Shown here piece after piece: positions 37,301-47,300 of a stretch of 64,000 nt of DNA (position 1 is its first letter; every line of letters starts with the position of its first letter). A program made the translations under genes and the position numbers. The notes under the pieces were generated by a model. The model was not told the origin of the DNA and made no database searches. It saw only the letters and a list, made by a program, of their open reading frames with translations. Source of the DNA: Diplosphaera chodatii. Its lineage: Eukaryota; Chlorophyta; Trebouxiophyceae; Prasiolales; Stichococcaceae. Location: the NCBI GenBank assembly GCA_032358165.1, contig JAALGY010000021.1, forward strand, positions 1,612,001 through 1,676,000. Direction: 5' to 3'.

Positions 37301-37547
37301 CCGCCGACCCTGCCGGTACCGACTGTGGCTGTGCAGAGGACACCGAGGCCCAGGCGCTGGTTTGATGCCGCCGCGTCCGTATTCTGCTGGGAGCTTGTTG
37401 CACGTCACGCACATGTAGTGCTGTGGCAGCTGCAGAGCTGCGGCATGTGTCCAGGCGCCGGGTGAGCATGGCTGCAACGGGTGCACTGGTGCGGGCTCCA
37501 GACGCAAGCACAGCGCCTGCAATCTGTCGTGATGCAGGCATGTCCAT
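31355..37547 (-). CDS. DCL (DUF3223) + helical repeat + RAP domain protein, probable organelle RNA factor
   Basis: The N-terminus from the ATG at 37547 (MDMPASRQIAGAVLASGA) is Arg/Ser/Ala-rich, like an organelle presequence. Next is a DCL/DUF3223 domain: KPLRGRDRRAVLALLDFHKV, DKIGPGIQDVTVSPHLSIRG, VRCFTLLRRDGTVKNFSYRK. DCL is needed for plastid 4.5S rRNA processing. A long run of helical exons follows (AFMAVNCLAHCVRYDHRRAL, AISILRYVPRTGLLEEIAEL, SMVLGALSTAAGSEQL, PHEVLGALAALGC), typical of FASTK/OPR-like proteins. The C-terminus is a RAP domain: FSYVVEYITEDGLFSIDLAL, then LPLIAIEV spliced to DGPHHFASNTGAPLGRTLVR, DRLLRARGWVV and VVSISSKEWVRF, ending ELSVS-stop at 31355. The IAIEV|DGPHHF join is exact. 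Whether DCL and RAP parts form one gene rests on the absence of an internal stop/start break. Confidence 0.72.
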
Positions 37548-38109
37548 GCTGGTGTTGCAAGTCACACGCCAAGCAAGACCTCGACGTGCTGACTGCAGTA
37601 ATGCAATGCGCACAGGCTATCTTAATGAGGAAGTGACTGCTGAATGCCCGGCCAAAGCCTTGACCTTGCTGTGTAAACTGTGGTGATATATTTCACGATG
37701 CGATACATGCGCTGAGTGAGCCATGTGAAATAGGCGAGCAAGCAGTGCTTGCCAAGGGACAGCAGTTGAAGTTCAGGTTTCCAACTAGACCGCCCTTGCA
37801 GGCGTCTCTTGACTTGGATAGGACTAGAAAGGCTCTGTAACTAGGTGTTGCAGCCAAAACGGCGAACTGTGGCAGTCGCAAGATACAGATGAGCTTCAGG
37901 CCGCCGGCGTCTGACAGGATTGCATATCTGTCTGACAGCCGTGCCATATATACACTGACACAACTGAGCGCACAGGCAAAACCTGCATGACGGCTTATAG
38001 CCTGCCGGTCATATGCAATTGAATGTCTTTGTGATGCTGGCGTTACAGCCGCACACAGTCACTGTGGTGTTGTAGATGGTGCCTGCTGCAGCAGTTGATC
38101 AATCATGAG
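37548..38109. other. Divergent intergenic region RAP gene / ASNSD1
   Basis: About 560 bp between the two start codons, less GC-rich than its neighbours. No convincing ORF. It probably carries a bidirectional promoter. Confidence 0.4.
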
Positions 38110-41100
38110 ATGTGTGGCATCGTTGTGATCTTGAACGGCGTCACCATTACGTATGAGGATCATGAAATCAAACACAACGTGCGTTTATTCAATGCGTGGT
38201 TGTTACCGCAGTGGAATTTTAACAGCATGTGCATCGTCTGAAGCAACCTACTGTACTCGTGTAGGATCCAGGCGCCGAACCTGCACGGCACGCACAATTG
38301 AGCGACTTGCGGCTTGACGCCTTTGCGGACGTGCTGGCTGCACGCGGACCTGACCGTCAGCAAAGCACGACGGTAGGCCGACCCCACCATCATGACGATG
38401 TACATGCTGATCCACCAGTGTCATCAGGTGTACCGTCAGTGAGCTATCCAAGTAAAAGCCTGTACGTTGATCGGTGCAGATCGGGCTTGGCGACGGGGCG
38501 ACTATCAGCTGCCTGTCATCGCTTCTGCAAGTCCGTGGCAATGCGCCGGCCAAGCCGCAGCATGGGTCTGGCGATGGCGACATGCTCCTCTTCAACGGTA
38601 GGTTGAACGGCAACTTTGATTCCTGGTATGAGCAGCAGTGTATGCTGACCCTGAAACGCTCTTGCGCGCGAGCGCAGGGGAAGTGTTTGGTGGTCTGCAT
38701 GTGCTACCCGGCCACAACGATGGGGATGCCCTCGTGGCTGCGCTTGCGGCGGAGGACGACGTCTGCGAAGTGCTGCAGCAGCTGCGTGGGCCCTGGGCGG
38801 CCGTGCACTGGCGGGCGTCAACCCGTGTGCTGACAGTTGGACGTGACGTCTTTGGTGCGACCCATTGCAGATTGAGTAGCCCTGCTGCACATGCGGATCA
38901 GGTGCATCTGGATACTGTGGGCGATTGTGCCAAAGACCTTTAGTGGCTTGCTTTCTGCACAGGCAAGCGAAGCCTGCTGGTCCACCAGCCAGATGCTAAT
39001 GACAGCCGCTTCATTGTTGCATCGGTGTCGCACGCGACTGTGTCCAGCAGTTCACATGCGGACTTTTGGCAGGTAAGCCCGTTCACAAAGCACTTGCACA
39101 TCCTGCGTTTCTTGCAAGTATATGAGGAGCTCTATCAAACTGCTGTCTTTGCAGGAACTGCCGCCTGGACTTGCCAGCATCCGCATTGAGGCAGCGCCGC
39201 AGGCGTGGGCAAATGCTGCTGACCGGCAGCCGATGTGCGGATGGCTGCGGCGCCGACCATGGAGCTGCCCACAGCTGCTGCGCATTGCTGCATGCCAGCG
39301 CCCAGCAGACCTGCTTGACGAATTGGAGTTGGCACCAGTAGCGGTGGTGGGGGTGGCAGATGCAGCTGGGTTGGTACACGGCGCGCCGCCACCCGCTGCG
39401 TCAGCCGCTGAGGCAACCCCGCAGACAGTGAGAGAGGCAGCTGCCAGACTGCTGGCCGTGCTGACGGCAGCGGTGGCGCAGCGGTGCTTGACGGCAGATG
39501 AGCCGGCTACAGACCGCCGAGCCACCGAACTTGAGGCAGCCTGCAACCCAGACTCGCCGTTGTGGCCCAGATACTGTGCTGGCACCGCTGAAGCACGAAG
39601 TCAGCTGTCCATCGATACAGGTGGCAGCATGGGTCGTAGCAGCTCCTCCAGCACTGCAGGCACAGCGAACAGCGGATCGCACCCGGCCTCCGCAGCCAGT
39701 TATGGCCGTGACAGCATTCAGAACGGCTGGACAGCGCCTGCTGACATGCAGCATCCGCAGGCAGCTTCAACGGTAGCACGTGGCAGGTGTATAGCACCAG
39801 CGCCAGTACTGGTGCTTTTCAGCGGCGGTGTGGACTCCACCCTCCTAGCGGCGTTGGCTCATCAGGTGCGCTTGCGCCGTATCGAATACCATCAAGATAG
39901 CTTCTTTTCCGCGGTTGGGTAGTGCCTCAGGATAATTCCCGGCATCAAGCATGTATAGGCACTGACATGGTGAGGAGCTCAGCCTTCGAATGGCACAACA
40001 TATGCATTGTGCATCAGCAGGCACTGCCGCCCTCTGCCCCAATCGACTTGGCGACGGTGTGCTTTGCGGGCGGCACGAGCCCCGACCGCCTGTCAGCGCG
40101 GGATGCCCTGGAGGAGCTGGCCGCCTGGGCGCCCGACAGGCAGGTCCTGCTGTAATGTTGCTTAAAGATAGCATGCAGCTGATCATGGCGTTAGCACTCG
40201 GATCATGTCAGTGGCGCCAGTGTGGTGCATCCTTGTACAAGAGCTGTATGGTAAGAAGGTGGCCTGCTCCGTAGAATTCATATTGTAGATGACATTATTG
40301 AGTATGCCTCGTGCCTGTGCAGGGTGTGGCGTCTCATTGAGGTGAATGCCACCCTAGAGCAGCTGGAGCCGCACCGTCCGCACCTGCTGCAGCTGCTGGT
40401 ACGTGTCATGACATGCCTGACAGCACAGGCCTCATGATGGTGTGACCCGCTAACCGAGGCACGGTGGCTCCATCTGTTGAACGTCGTAACGATTGAGTGG
40501 ACCTCATAGCAATCAGGGATAACTGGCTGGGTGACGCTCAAGAGCCTGTGACACACCACCATCCGCAGGCGCCATCGGGGACTGTCATGGACCTGAACAT
40601 CGGCAGCGCGCTGTGGTGCGCAGCGAATGCCGCTGGCTGCTTGCAGTACCCACAGCTGCTAGCCTGGCGCTCCGCAGCCTGCGGCCGTGCTGCGCAGGAA
40701 GGTGATGCTGCAGGCGCCGGAAGCAACGCAGAGCAGCACGCCAGCCAAGCAGCGGCAGAAGGCTGGCCACCCTCAGCAGCAGGCGACCTCCAGGAGAGCA
40801 CAGCAGCACGAGTGGAGGCAGCAGTGACACCCGGGGGCACCGCAAGCGGTAAGGAGGCCCTGCGGCGGCCCGCCCGGGAGGGGGCGCCCTACCGCAGCTG
40901 CGCTCGCGTCACGCTGCTGGGCCACGGCGCCGACGAGCAGTGCGGCGGCTATGGCCGCCACCGCACCACATTCGGCCGTGAGGTGCAGCCAGCAACTTTA
41001 AGATTTCAGCAATATGTTGCATCTCCTAATCTGATGTGCCAAACTGATAGGCTGGCGACCAGCAGCACGGCAGCACCTGCGCCCCCGTCCGCTGCGGTGG

Positions 41101-41864
41101 TCATGGTCAATCGGCAGACATATCTCCTTCCGGTTATACCCAAAGGTGCCCAAGAGCAGCACAGCGGGCTGGCCTTGCCCACGTTCACTACTGGTCCCAA
41201 CCTGCCCACCCGCATGCGGATCCTCAGTGGTCCAGCCCGCGTGCAGGGGTGGCGGGGGCTGGGGGACGAGCTGGGGCGGGACACGCGGCGGCTGTGGGTG
41301 CGCAACCTGGGGCGCGACGACAGGGTCGTGGCGGACACGGGGCGCGAGGCGCGGCACCCCTTCCTGGCCGAGGCCGTTGTGGACGCGCTGCTGGCCACGC
41401 CGCTGCACCTGGTCGCCGACCTGCGCCTGCCGCCAGGTGCCCCATGCTTTGCGACCACCCAACGGCTGCCAGGAGGTCTCCATCTGTTGCTGAGCAATCA
41501 TGCATGTTGCACAACTCGTAGCTGCACTTCGGAAGACGAGGACATGCTCGCGCGAACTGCCACATCTACAGAGCTGGATTGGGCATGCTGTGAGAGCTGC
41601 TCCTGCAGCAAGCAGCAAGCTCATTGCCAAGTGTCTGTCGATGACTGTTCAGGTGTGGGCGACAAGATCATATTGCGGGAGGCGCTGCGACTGCTGGGCC
41701 TACCGCGAGCTGCAGCCCGTGTGAAGCGTGCCATCCAGTTCGGCAGCCGCATCGGCAATGCAGTGAACCGCCGCGACTTTGGCAGCAACCGTGCAGCAAA
41801 TGCATCGAGTGCGGGATCAGTGCAGCTGGCAGACCTGCCACAACGGCAACAAGCCGCAGAGTAG
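38110..41864 (+). CDS. ASNSD1: ASNSD1-like asparagine synthetase domain protein
   Basis: ASNSD1 resembles glutamine-dependent asparagine synthetase: an N-terminal class II glutaminase plus a PP-loop synthetase domain. Its exact reaction is unsettled. Exon 1 (38110-38150) gives MCGIVVILNGVTI with the Cys2 nucleophile. Exon 2 (38303-38372) joins in phase: DLRLDAFADVLAARGPDRQQ. Next come LLFNG|EVFGGLHVLPGHNDGDAL (exact join) and LRGPWAAVHWRASTRVLTVG. The PP-loop is LVLFSGGVDSTLLAAL. Then follow APIDLATVCFAGGTSPDRLS; RLIEVNATLEQLEPHRPHLL; VMDLNIGSALWCAANAAG; VTLLGHGADEQCGGYGRHR; RRLWVRNLGRDDRVVADTGR; EARHPFLAEAVVDALL; GDKIILREALRLLGLP; and VKRAIQFGSRIGNAV, stopping at 41864. Motif order matches animal ASNSD1 throughout. 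A single 455-codon open frame at 40497-41864 contains both exons and readable introns, so not all of it is coding. Confidence 0.92.
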
Positions 41865-42244
41865 TGCTGAAATAAGTCGATCGTCATCGCGAGTGCACCA
41901 GTGTCTTTAGAGCTCAGGGAACTCTTCTGATGATGTTGCCAGTCATAACCAAGTTGGTTTCAAGTGTTTTGGAGCTCCACTCTCGCTCAGCAGCATTGAT
42001 AGCGAGATTCCATATTACAACATATATTACAACATGGTCGAAATCTGCCTGTTCAGAGGTGCCAGCGATTGATCGGGCAATCTGCCCTCACAGGACGGCG
42101 CAGCAATGCCTCTCAGATATGCGTGAATGAATACACCTAATGCCAAGACGCAAGGTTTGCTGCTATCGATGCCACCATACTGACAACGCCGCCTCAACCG
42201 CCTCCTCATTTACACTGCGTTGTGGAGAGGGTTTGATCAAGGTC
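41865..42244. other. Convergent intergenic region ASNSD1 / plastid membrane protein
   Basis: It lies between the stops at 41864 (+) and 42245 (-). It is AT-richer than its surroundings and contains a short direct repeat, ATATTACAACAT twice at about 42010-42035. Probably two 3' UTRs. Confidence 0.4.
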
Positions 42245-43694
42245 TCAGGCACATTGCCATAGAAAATCATGCGCAAACATCGGTGACCATGAAGGCATCG
42301 CCGCCAACCTGCGGTACAGCGTCCACACTGCGGCGCCAAAGCAAATTGCCAGTAGCGTTGCGCCGCGCAGCGCCTCGGCAAAGATCGCACCGTCGCGCTC
42401 GCGGTCCACGCGTGCGCCCCCCGGCGTCCTCCAGTTCCAGATGTCGATGTCTGCAAGTCATGCAGCAGGTTTCCGACATAGTTTCCGCTGAAGTGCACGG
42501 GCGCGGCGAAGCACTGGACAACCTGCTGACAGCCAGGCAGCGATGGAGGTCGCTGACAAAGCAGCAGTCCTCACAGGCTGTGTAGTAGCATCGCCATATT
42601 GCCATCAGGCCCAGCACGCCCGCTGCTGTTGTAAATGGCTCCCCTGGACCTGCGCCCAAGTCGGAGACGTCTCACTTCCTAGCTGCTGCTGTTGCCTTGA
42701 CACACTGCTGCACATATCAAACAGAAGTGGTGCAAGGAAGTGCACTGTGCACCTGAGGCTGCGAGAGGGAGCTTGGAGGCAAAGCCAAGCCCTGACACCA
42801 GGGCAGCATCCTCTGCCGCTGTGGCCAGCACCAGCTGCGCTGCTGCGATTGGCATTGCGCACCCCCAGGTGATGAATGCCTTCCAGGCTGCCGTCTGAAT
42901 GTCTGCAATGGGTCAGCAGCTCTGGGCATGGGGCACGTATGGAGCGGCAGACCATGAGGGCATTCCATGCACTGCATCTGCATGAGGCGCTTGTGATTTC
43001 CAGCCAGTGTTGCGTTTGAGTCTGGACACAGCAGCACCTGACGTGGAGTCTCTGTTGTATGCTCCGAGCAGCAGCGCAGCGCCTACCCAGGTGCCACACA
43101 GCGTCGCAGCAAAGCCCGCAAACTCCTCAAACCGCACCGGGTTGAAGTGCAGAGGGGCGAGCACCCCAGGGAAGGCTGGCGCCAGCATGATGGCTGCAAT
43201 CTGTGGCATGACACCACGGGCAGCTTCGTTGGTTCTAACGCCGTAATCCTGGGCGGTCTCCAGGGCGTGCATGATGCAGGCATGGCGCTGGGCACCCTGT
43301 ACCGAAGGTAGCAGCGTGGCAGTGGAGCCACTCTGACCTGCTTGTAGAAGCAGAAGCACAACAGGCAGACGACGTCGCCGACCAGCAGCTCGCGCTGCTG
43401 CATGTCCAGTGCGGACGGCCGCATCCGGCAGTCTGACCGCCTGCGCTGCCGGGGTCTGCATGCTGCCTGAAAGCATCGCCTGCCGATGCTCGCTGGCCGC
43501 TGGAGTCGACACTGGTAGCTGACTGTACTTTGGGTTAACACCCCTGATCTGCTGCAGATGCAAGTCGCACTGACGTAACATGATTGTGCTGCATGTGGCG
43601 CTGACCAGGCATGCCTGACGTCAGTCGTCCTCACCGACGAGCGGCGGCTGAGCGCCGCAGTGTTGCTGCAGCCAGTCACCGCACCCCGTTGCAT
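42245..43694 (-). CDS. Plastid-targeted multi-pass membrane protein (possibly DUF3054-like)
   Basis: The ATG at 43694 opens MQRGAVTGCSNTAALSRRSS, a Ser/Thr/Arg/Ala-rich leader typical of plastid transit peptides. Then come RELLVGDVVCLLCFCFYKQ; RGVMPQIAAIMLAPAFPG...EEFAGFAATLCGTWVGAALL with LGAYNRDS; TAAWKAFITWGCAMPIAAAQ; and FAEALRGATLLAICFGAAVW with TLYRRLA. The end is HDFLWQCA-stop at 42245. Four hydrophobic segments are likely. The order (GDxxxLLxF, a G-W-xxG-A-xLLGAY block, W-K-xxxTW-G-PxA, C-terminal TM with a W) reminds me of DUF3054 membrane proteins of cyanobacteria and plastids, but this is from memory and weak. Internal exon borders are approximate. Confidence 0.6.
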
Positions 43695-44396
43695 GATTTG
43701 CTGACGGTCACGCAGGTGGCAGCAGGTTGAGCAGCTCAGGCACGGCAGCGCAATGCCCGCAATGCCGTTTGTTCACAACAGCGCTGCAGAGACCATGACG
43801 GACTGCATTGGCACATGGACGACATGTGTCGTCATCGACTTCGTGTGCTCCTGCACAATCGGGCAGTGGTCTGAGATATCGGGTTGAGGCAGTGTCGCAG
43901 TGAGGCAGAAGCTTTCTAGCATTGTAGCTTTGTAGGGACTTGATCGGGGGCAAGGCTCCTACTACACCGGGAAAGGCAAGGTCCCTGTCCTTGCTGGGGA
44001 AGTCTAGGCACATCCGAGCATGTGCCAAAAACTCCTGTTGTGGCTGCTCTTAGATCGGGATCTTACGCTTGTCAGCCTGTAAGGTTGTCACAGAGGTGAT
44101 GCCATGCCTGTGATGCGTGCGCAGAAGATCGCTCCCCATATGCGCTGATGTCAGCCATATATATCACAGTTGTGTACGAGTCAGATACCCCACTGCCGAA
44201 CAGTTGGGTTGAGTTCCAGTGCAATTTTCAGCGCTACGCACAATACAACACGGGTCACAAGCCCTGCGCTTGGGTCTTGGACAGGGCGCGGCAAGAAGAT
44301 GACAATGCTGTGCGAGACCTAAGCAGACCATGACCAACTGCTGAGCCTGTTGGGGCTGACAGTCTGTCACTTGTTCAGCAGCGTACTTCAGACGGT
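43695..44396. other. Divergent intergenic region, 0.7 kb
   Basis: It lies between starts at 43694 (-) and 44397 (+). A 106-codon minus frame at 43708-44028 is Cys- and His-rich but has no family match. A CATATATATC patch at about 44156-44165 sits 230 bp before the EDR2-like ATG and could be a TATA element. Confidence 0.35.
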
Positions 44397-47300
44397 ATGG
44401 TGGGAACACCCAGCAAGCACACGGACCCGCCCCTCCTGGAGGGATGGCTGCTGCGTGAATCGACATATGTTGGCGGCACCGTGAACAAGTGCGCAACAGA
44501 CGCTGGTCATCTGGTCAGCTGTTGCACGCCTTTCGTCAGTCACATGTGCCAGACGGAACAGCTTTTGCAGGTGACAATGATCAGGATCCGCCAGAGAGCT
44601 TGTGAGGTGTGCTGATGCAGGCGCTATGCACTGCTGCACGCGACGGAGCTGGTGACGCTTCGGCGCGAGGGCGACTTCAGCACCTCCAAGAACTGGAAGC
44701 TGGACGCCCGCTGCCGCGTGGACCCGCCCAACCAGAAGACCTTCAACCTGATCAAGTCGGGGCGGGAGAAGACGCTGTGGGCCGTCATCAGCAACGAGGC
44801 GCAGCACGTGCAGCTGGTGCGCAGGCTGGCACACAAGTCCTGCTGTTGCGCGCTGAGACAGGGTCACTTGGCACTTGCGAAATGTGTGCTTCGGTGGTAC
44901 ATCAGCAGTCAGACTGCTGTCATATATGTGGTGTGTGCGGCCCTGCAGAAGTACATCACGGTGCACACCTCGCACGGTGCCGTCACACTCGCGTTCGAGG
45001 AGTCGGCAGAGGCGCAGCTGTGGTTTGCAGCCCTCAAGGATGTGGTTGCCACCCTGAAGCAGGTGCCATCTGTGACCGTGCATGACTCTGGATCAGTGCT
45101 CACCGGGTCATGTTGCTGATGGTGCACAAGCTCCGGAATGACCTGACGTCCACAGTAGTAGGTCTGCACAGTAATCAAGCCATCATTCCTGCCAGGCACG
45201 GGAGGCATCGCGGCACCCACAGCGCTCCAATGGCACCGCCACCTCCAGCATCGGCGGCGCGTCATTCGGCGACCACCACTCCACGGGCGGGTCGCTGTAC
45301 GGCGGCTCGCAGCACGGCTCGCACCACGGGTCCCCGGCCTCCACGCCCCGCCTGGGCAACGATGCCGGCGGCAGCACAGGCAGCATGCACGTGCAGCCGT
45401 TCGTGGTGCGCACGGTACCAGCCTCTGTGCACAGTCTAAGCTTGCAACTGCGTGGATCAGCCTGCGGCCGGGCACATCCAAGGTGTACACTGTACACGCT
45501 CCCCTGCAGCAACCGCAGTGATGAATGCCACACCTGGGTGCTGTGTTTCACATGGACGCTTCAGTGGCAAACGCAAGCCTTCTAGGGCTGTTGGATTCAG
45601 CTGGCAGTCGATGTGCAGCCTCGTGCACGCGCAGCGCAACGCGCCGCCGGAGGCGGAGGCAGGTGAGGAGCCAATGCTGCTGCGCTCGAACCTGACGCCC
45701 GCCGAGATAACGCAGCGGTGCAAGACACGCAAGAAGTGGCGGCCCTACACCTACATCAATGGAGTATCGGTGAGGCTGATATGCAGTCGCTTCCAGCACA
45801 TGTTGCATTCGTGCGCTCTGTTGGATGTCGCACATATCTGCTTCTGTACACATGAACATGCCAGTTGGTTGTAGCTGGCTAACACTGATCGTGTCGTGCC
45901 TCTGCAGGTGTATCTAGAGAACCCCAAGCAGGATGAGGATGAACATGCAGAGGATGACCCGGCGATCATGACCAGCCACATCATTCGCGCCCCGCCGGTG
46001 CTGTGTGCACAGGTGAGGTCATGGGGAACTGGGGGTTGGCACCCGGGCCAGCTTCTGCTGTGATATTGGACTGCAGGCATACGACGTCGTGCTAAGCCAA
46101 GCTGCTTGAGCGAAGCTTGTGTGGCCCAACCCTGCATGCAACTGCATGGTGAAGGTAGAAGCGTATCCTTCCGTGCTGCAGGGCATGATCACGGGGGCGC
46201 AGGGGCTGGGCGAAGACAGCCAGGACATGACAGAGGTGCTGGAAAGCCTGGACGCGCACACCGCCGTGGTGCGCATTTTCACCCCAGCCTGCTGAGGCAC
46301 ATACTTGCAAACTTGCGTCCTTCACCCTCGTAGCTTTGCAGTGTTACTGCTGGCAGCCAACTCCCAGGCTACGGCCTTGTGGCGCTGACCTGATGGGCTC
46401 AGTCGGCACTATATCGTGTTCCATCTGCTGATGCTGTCGCCGTCCCACCAAGCTCATCCCAGCGACTTGCTTGCACCAGTGCTGTGTCAACAGGTAAAGG
46501 AGTCGTGGCCGGCGCCGCGGCTGCTGCGGCCCTTCATCGCGACACGGGAGCTGGTGCTGCGGCGCTCCTGGCGGCGCGAGGTGCGCAGCTTGCTACACGT
46601 TCCTGCTCCTCCCTGACGGTATCGGTGTTGCATCTGATTTCAGCTTCACGTACGATGTTGCTGTTGTTATTGTACCGGTCCATGTGAGACACTGTCACTC
46701 TTAGCTGCAGGCAACTATACACTGGTTCCGGGGCTCATGTATATGTCGAGGTCGATCAAGGTGATGTGCTCAAGGGCTGCACATGCAACTGCAGGATGAC
46801 GGCACAATCCTGGTGCTGTACTCCAGCACCACGCACCACAAGTGCCGCCCGCAGCCGCGCGCCTGGTGGCACTGGCTGGCCCCCATCCGAGCCTCGGTGT
46901 GAAGGCTCCTGCAAATGTCACTGCATATCAGCAGCCATGCTGTCTTGCAGCTGTGTCACGCAAATCAAAGCGCCTGCTTATGCAAGTTGACAAGTTACAT
47001 GCATCATGCTGACAGGTCGAGGCAGGGTACACCTTCAGCCCCCTCATGCCGCGCTTCACCAGCAGCGGCTCCAGCGGCGAGTGCCTGGTCACCCAGGTGT
47101 GCAGGCTTATGGCTTGTGGTTGGAACTGTCATTGGCAGTGGTTGGCAGCAGTTTGACAACAGCTGGGCCGTAGAGGCATGCTGAGGTCGAGCGGGCCTGC
47201 TAACGAGTACCGGGCAAGGACCGCAGCCTGCATGGGGCGATATTTGTGCTGATAATGCACGTTAGGGAGGCAGTTCTGCCCCCGGCCGCTGCAGGTGGTG

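Noticed and set aside
40497..41864. Single 455-codon plus-strand frame taken as one protein
   Set aside because: It contains real ASNSD1 exons but also readable introns; family alignment requires splicing, so the continuous frame is not the product.
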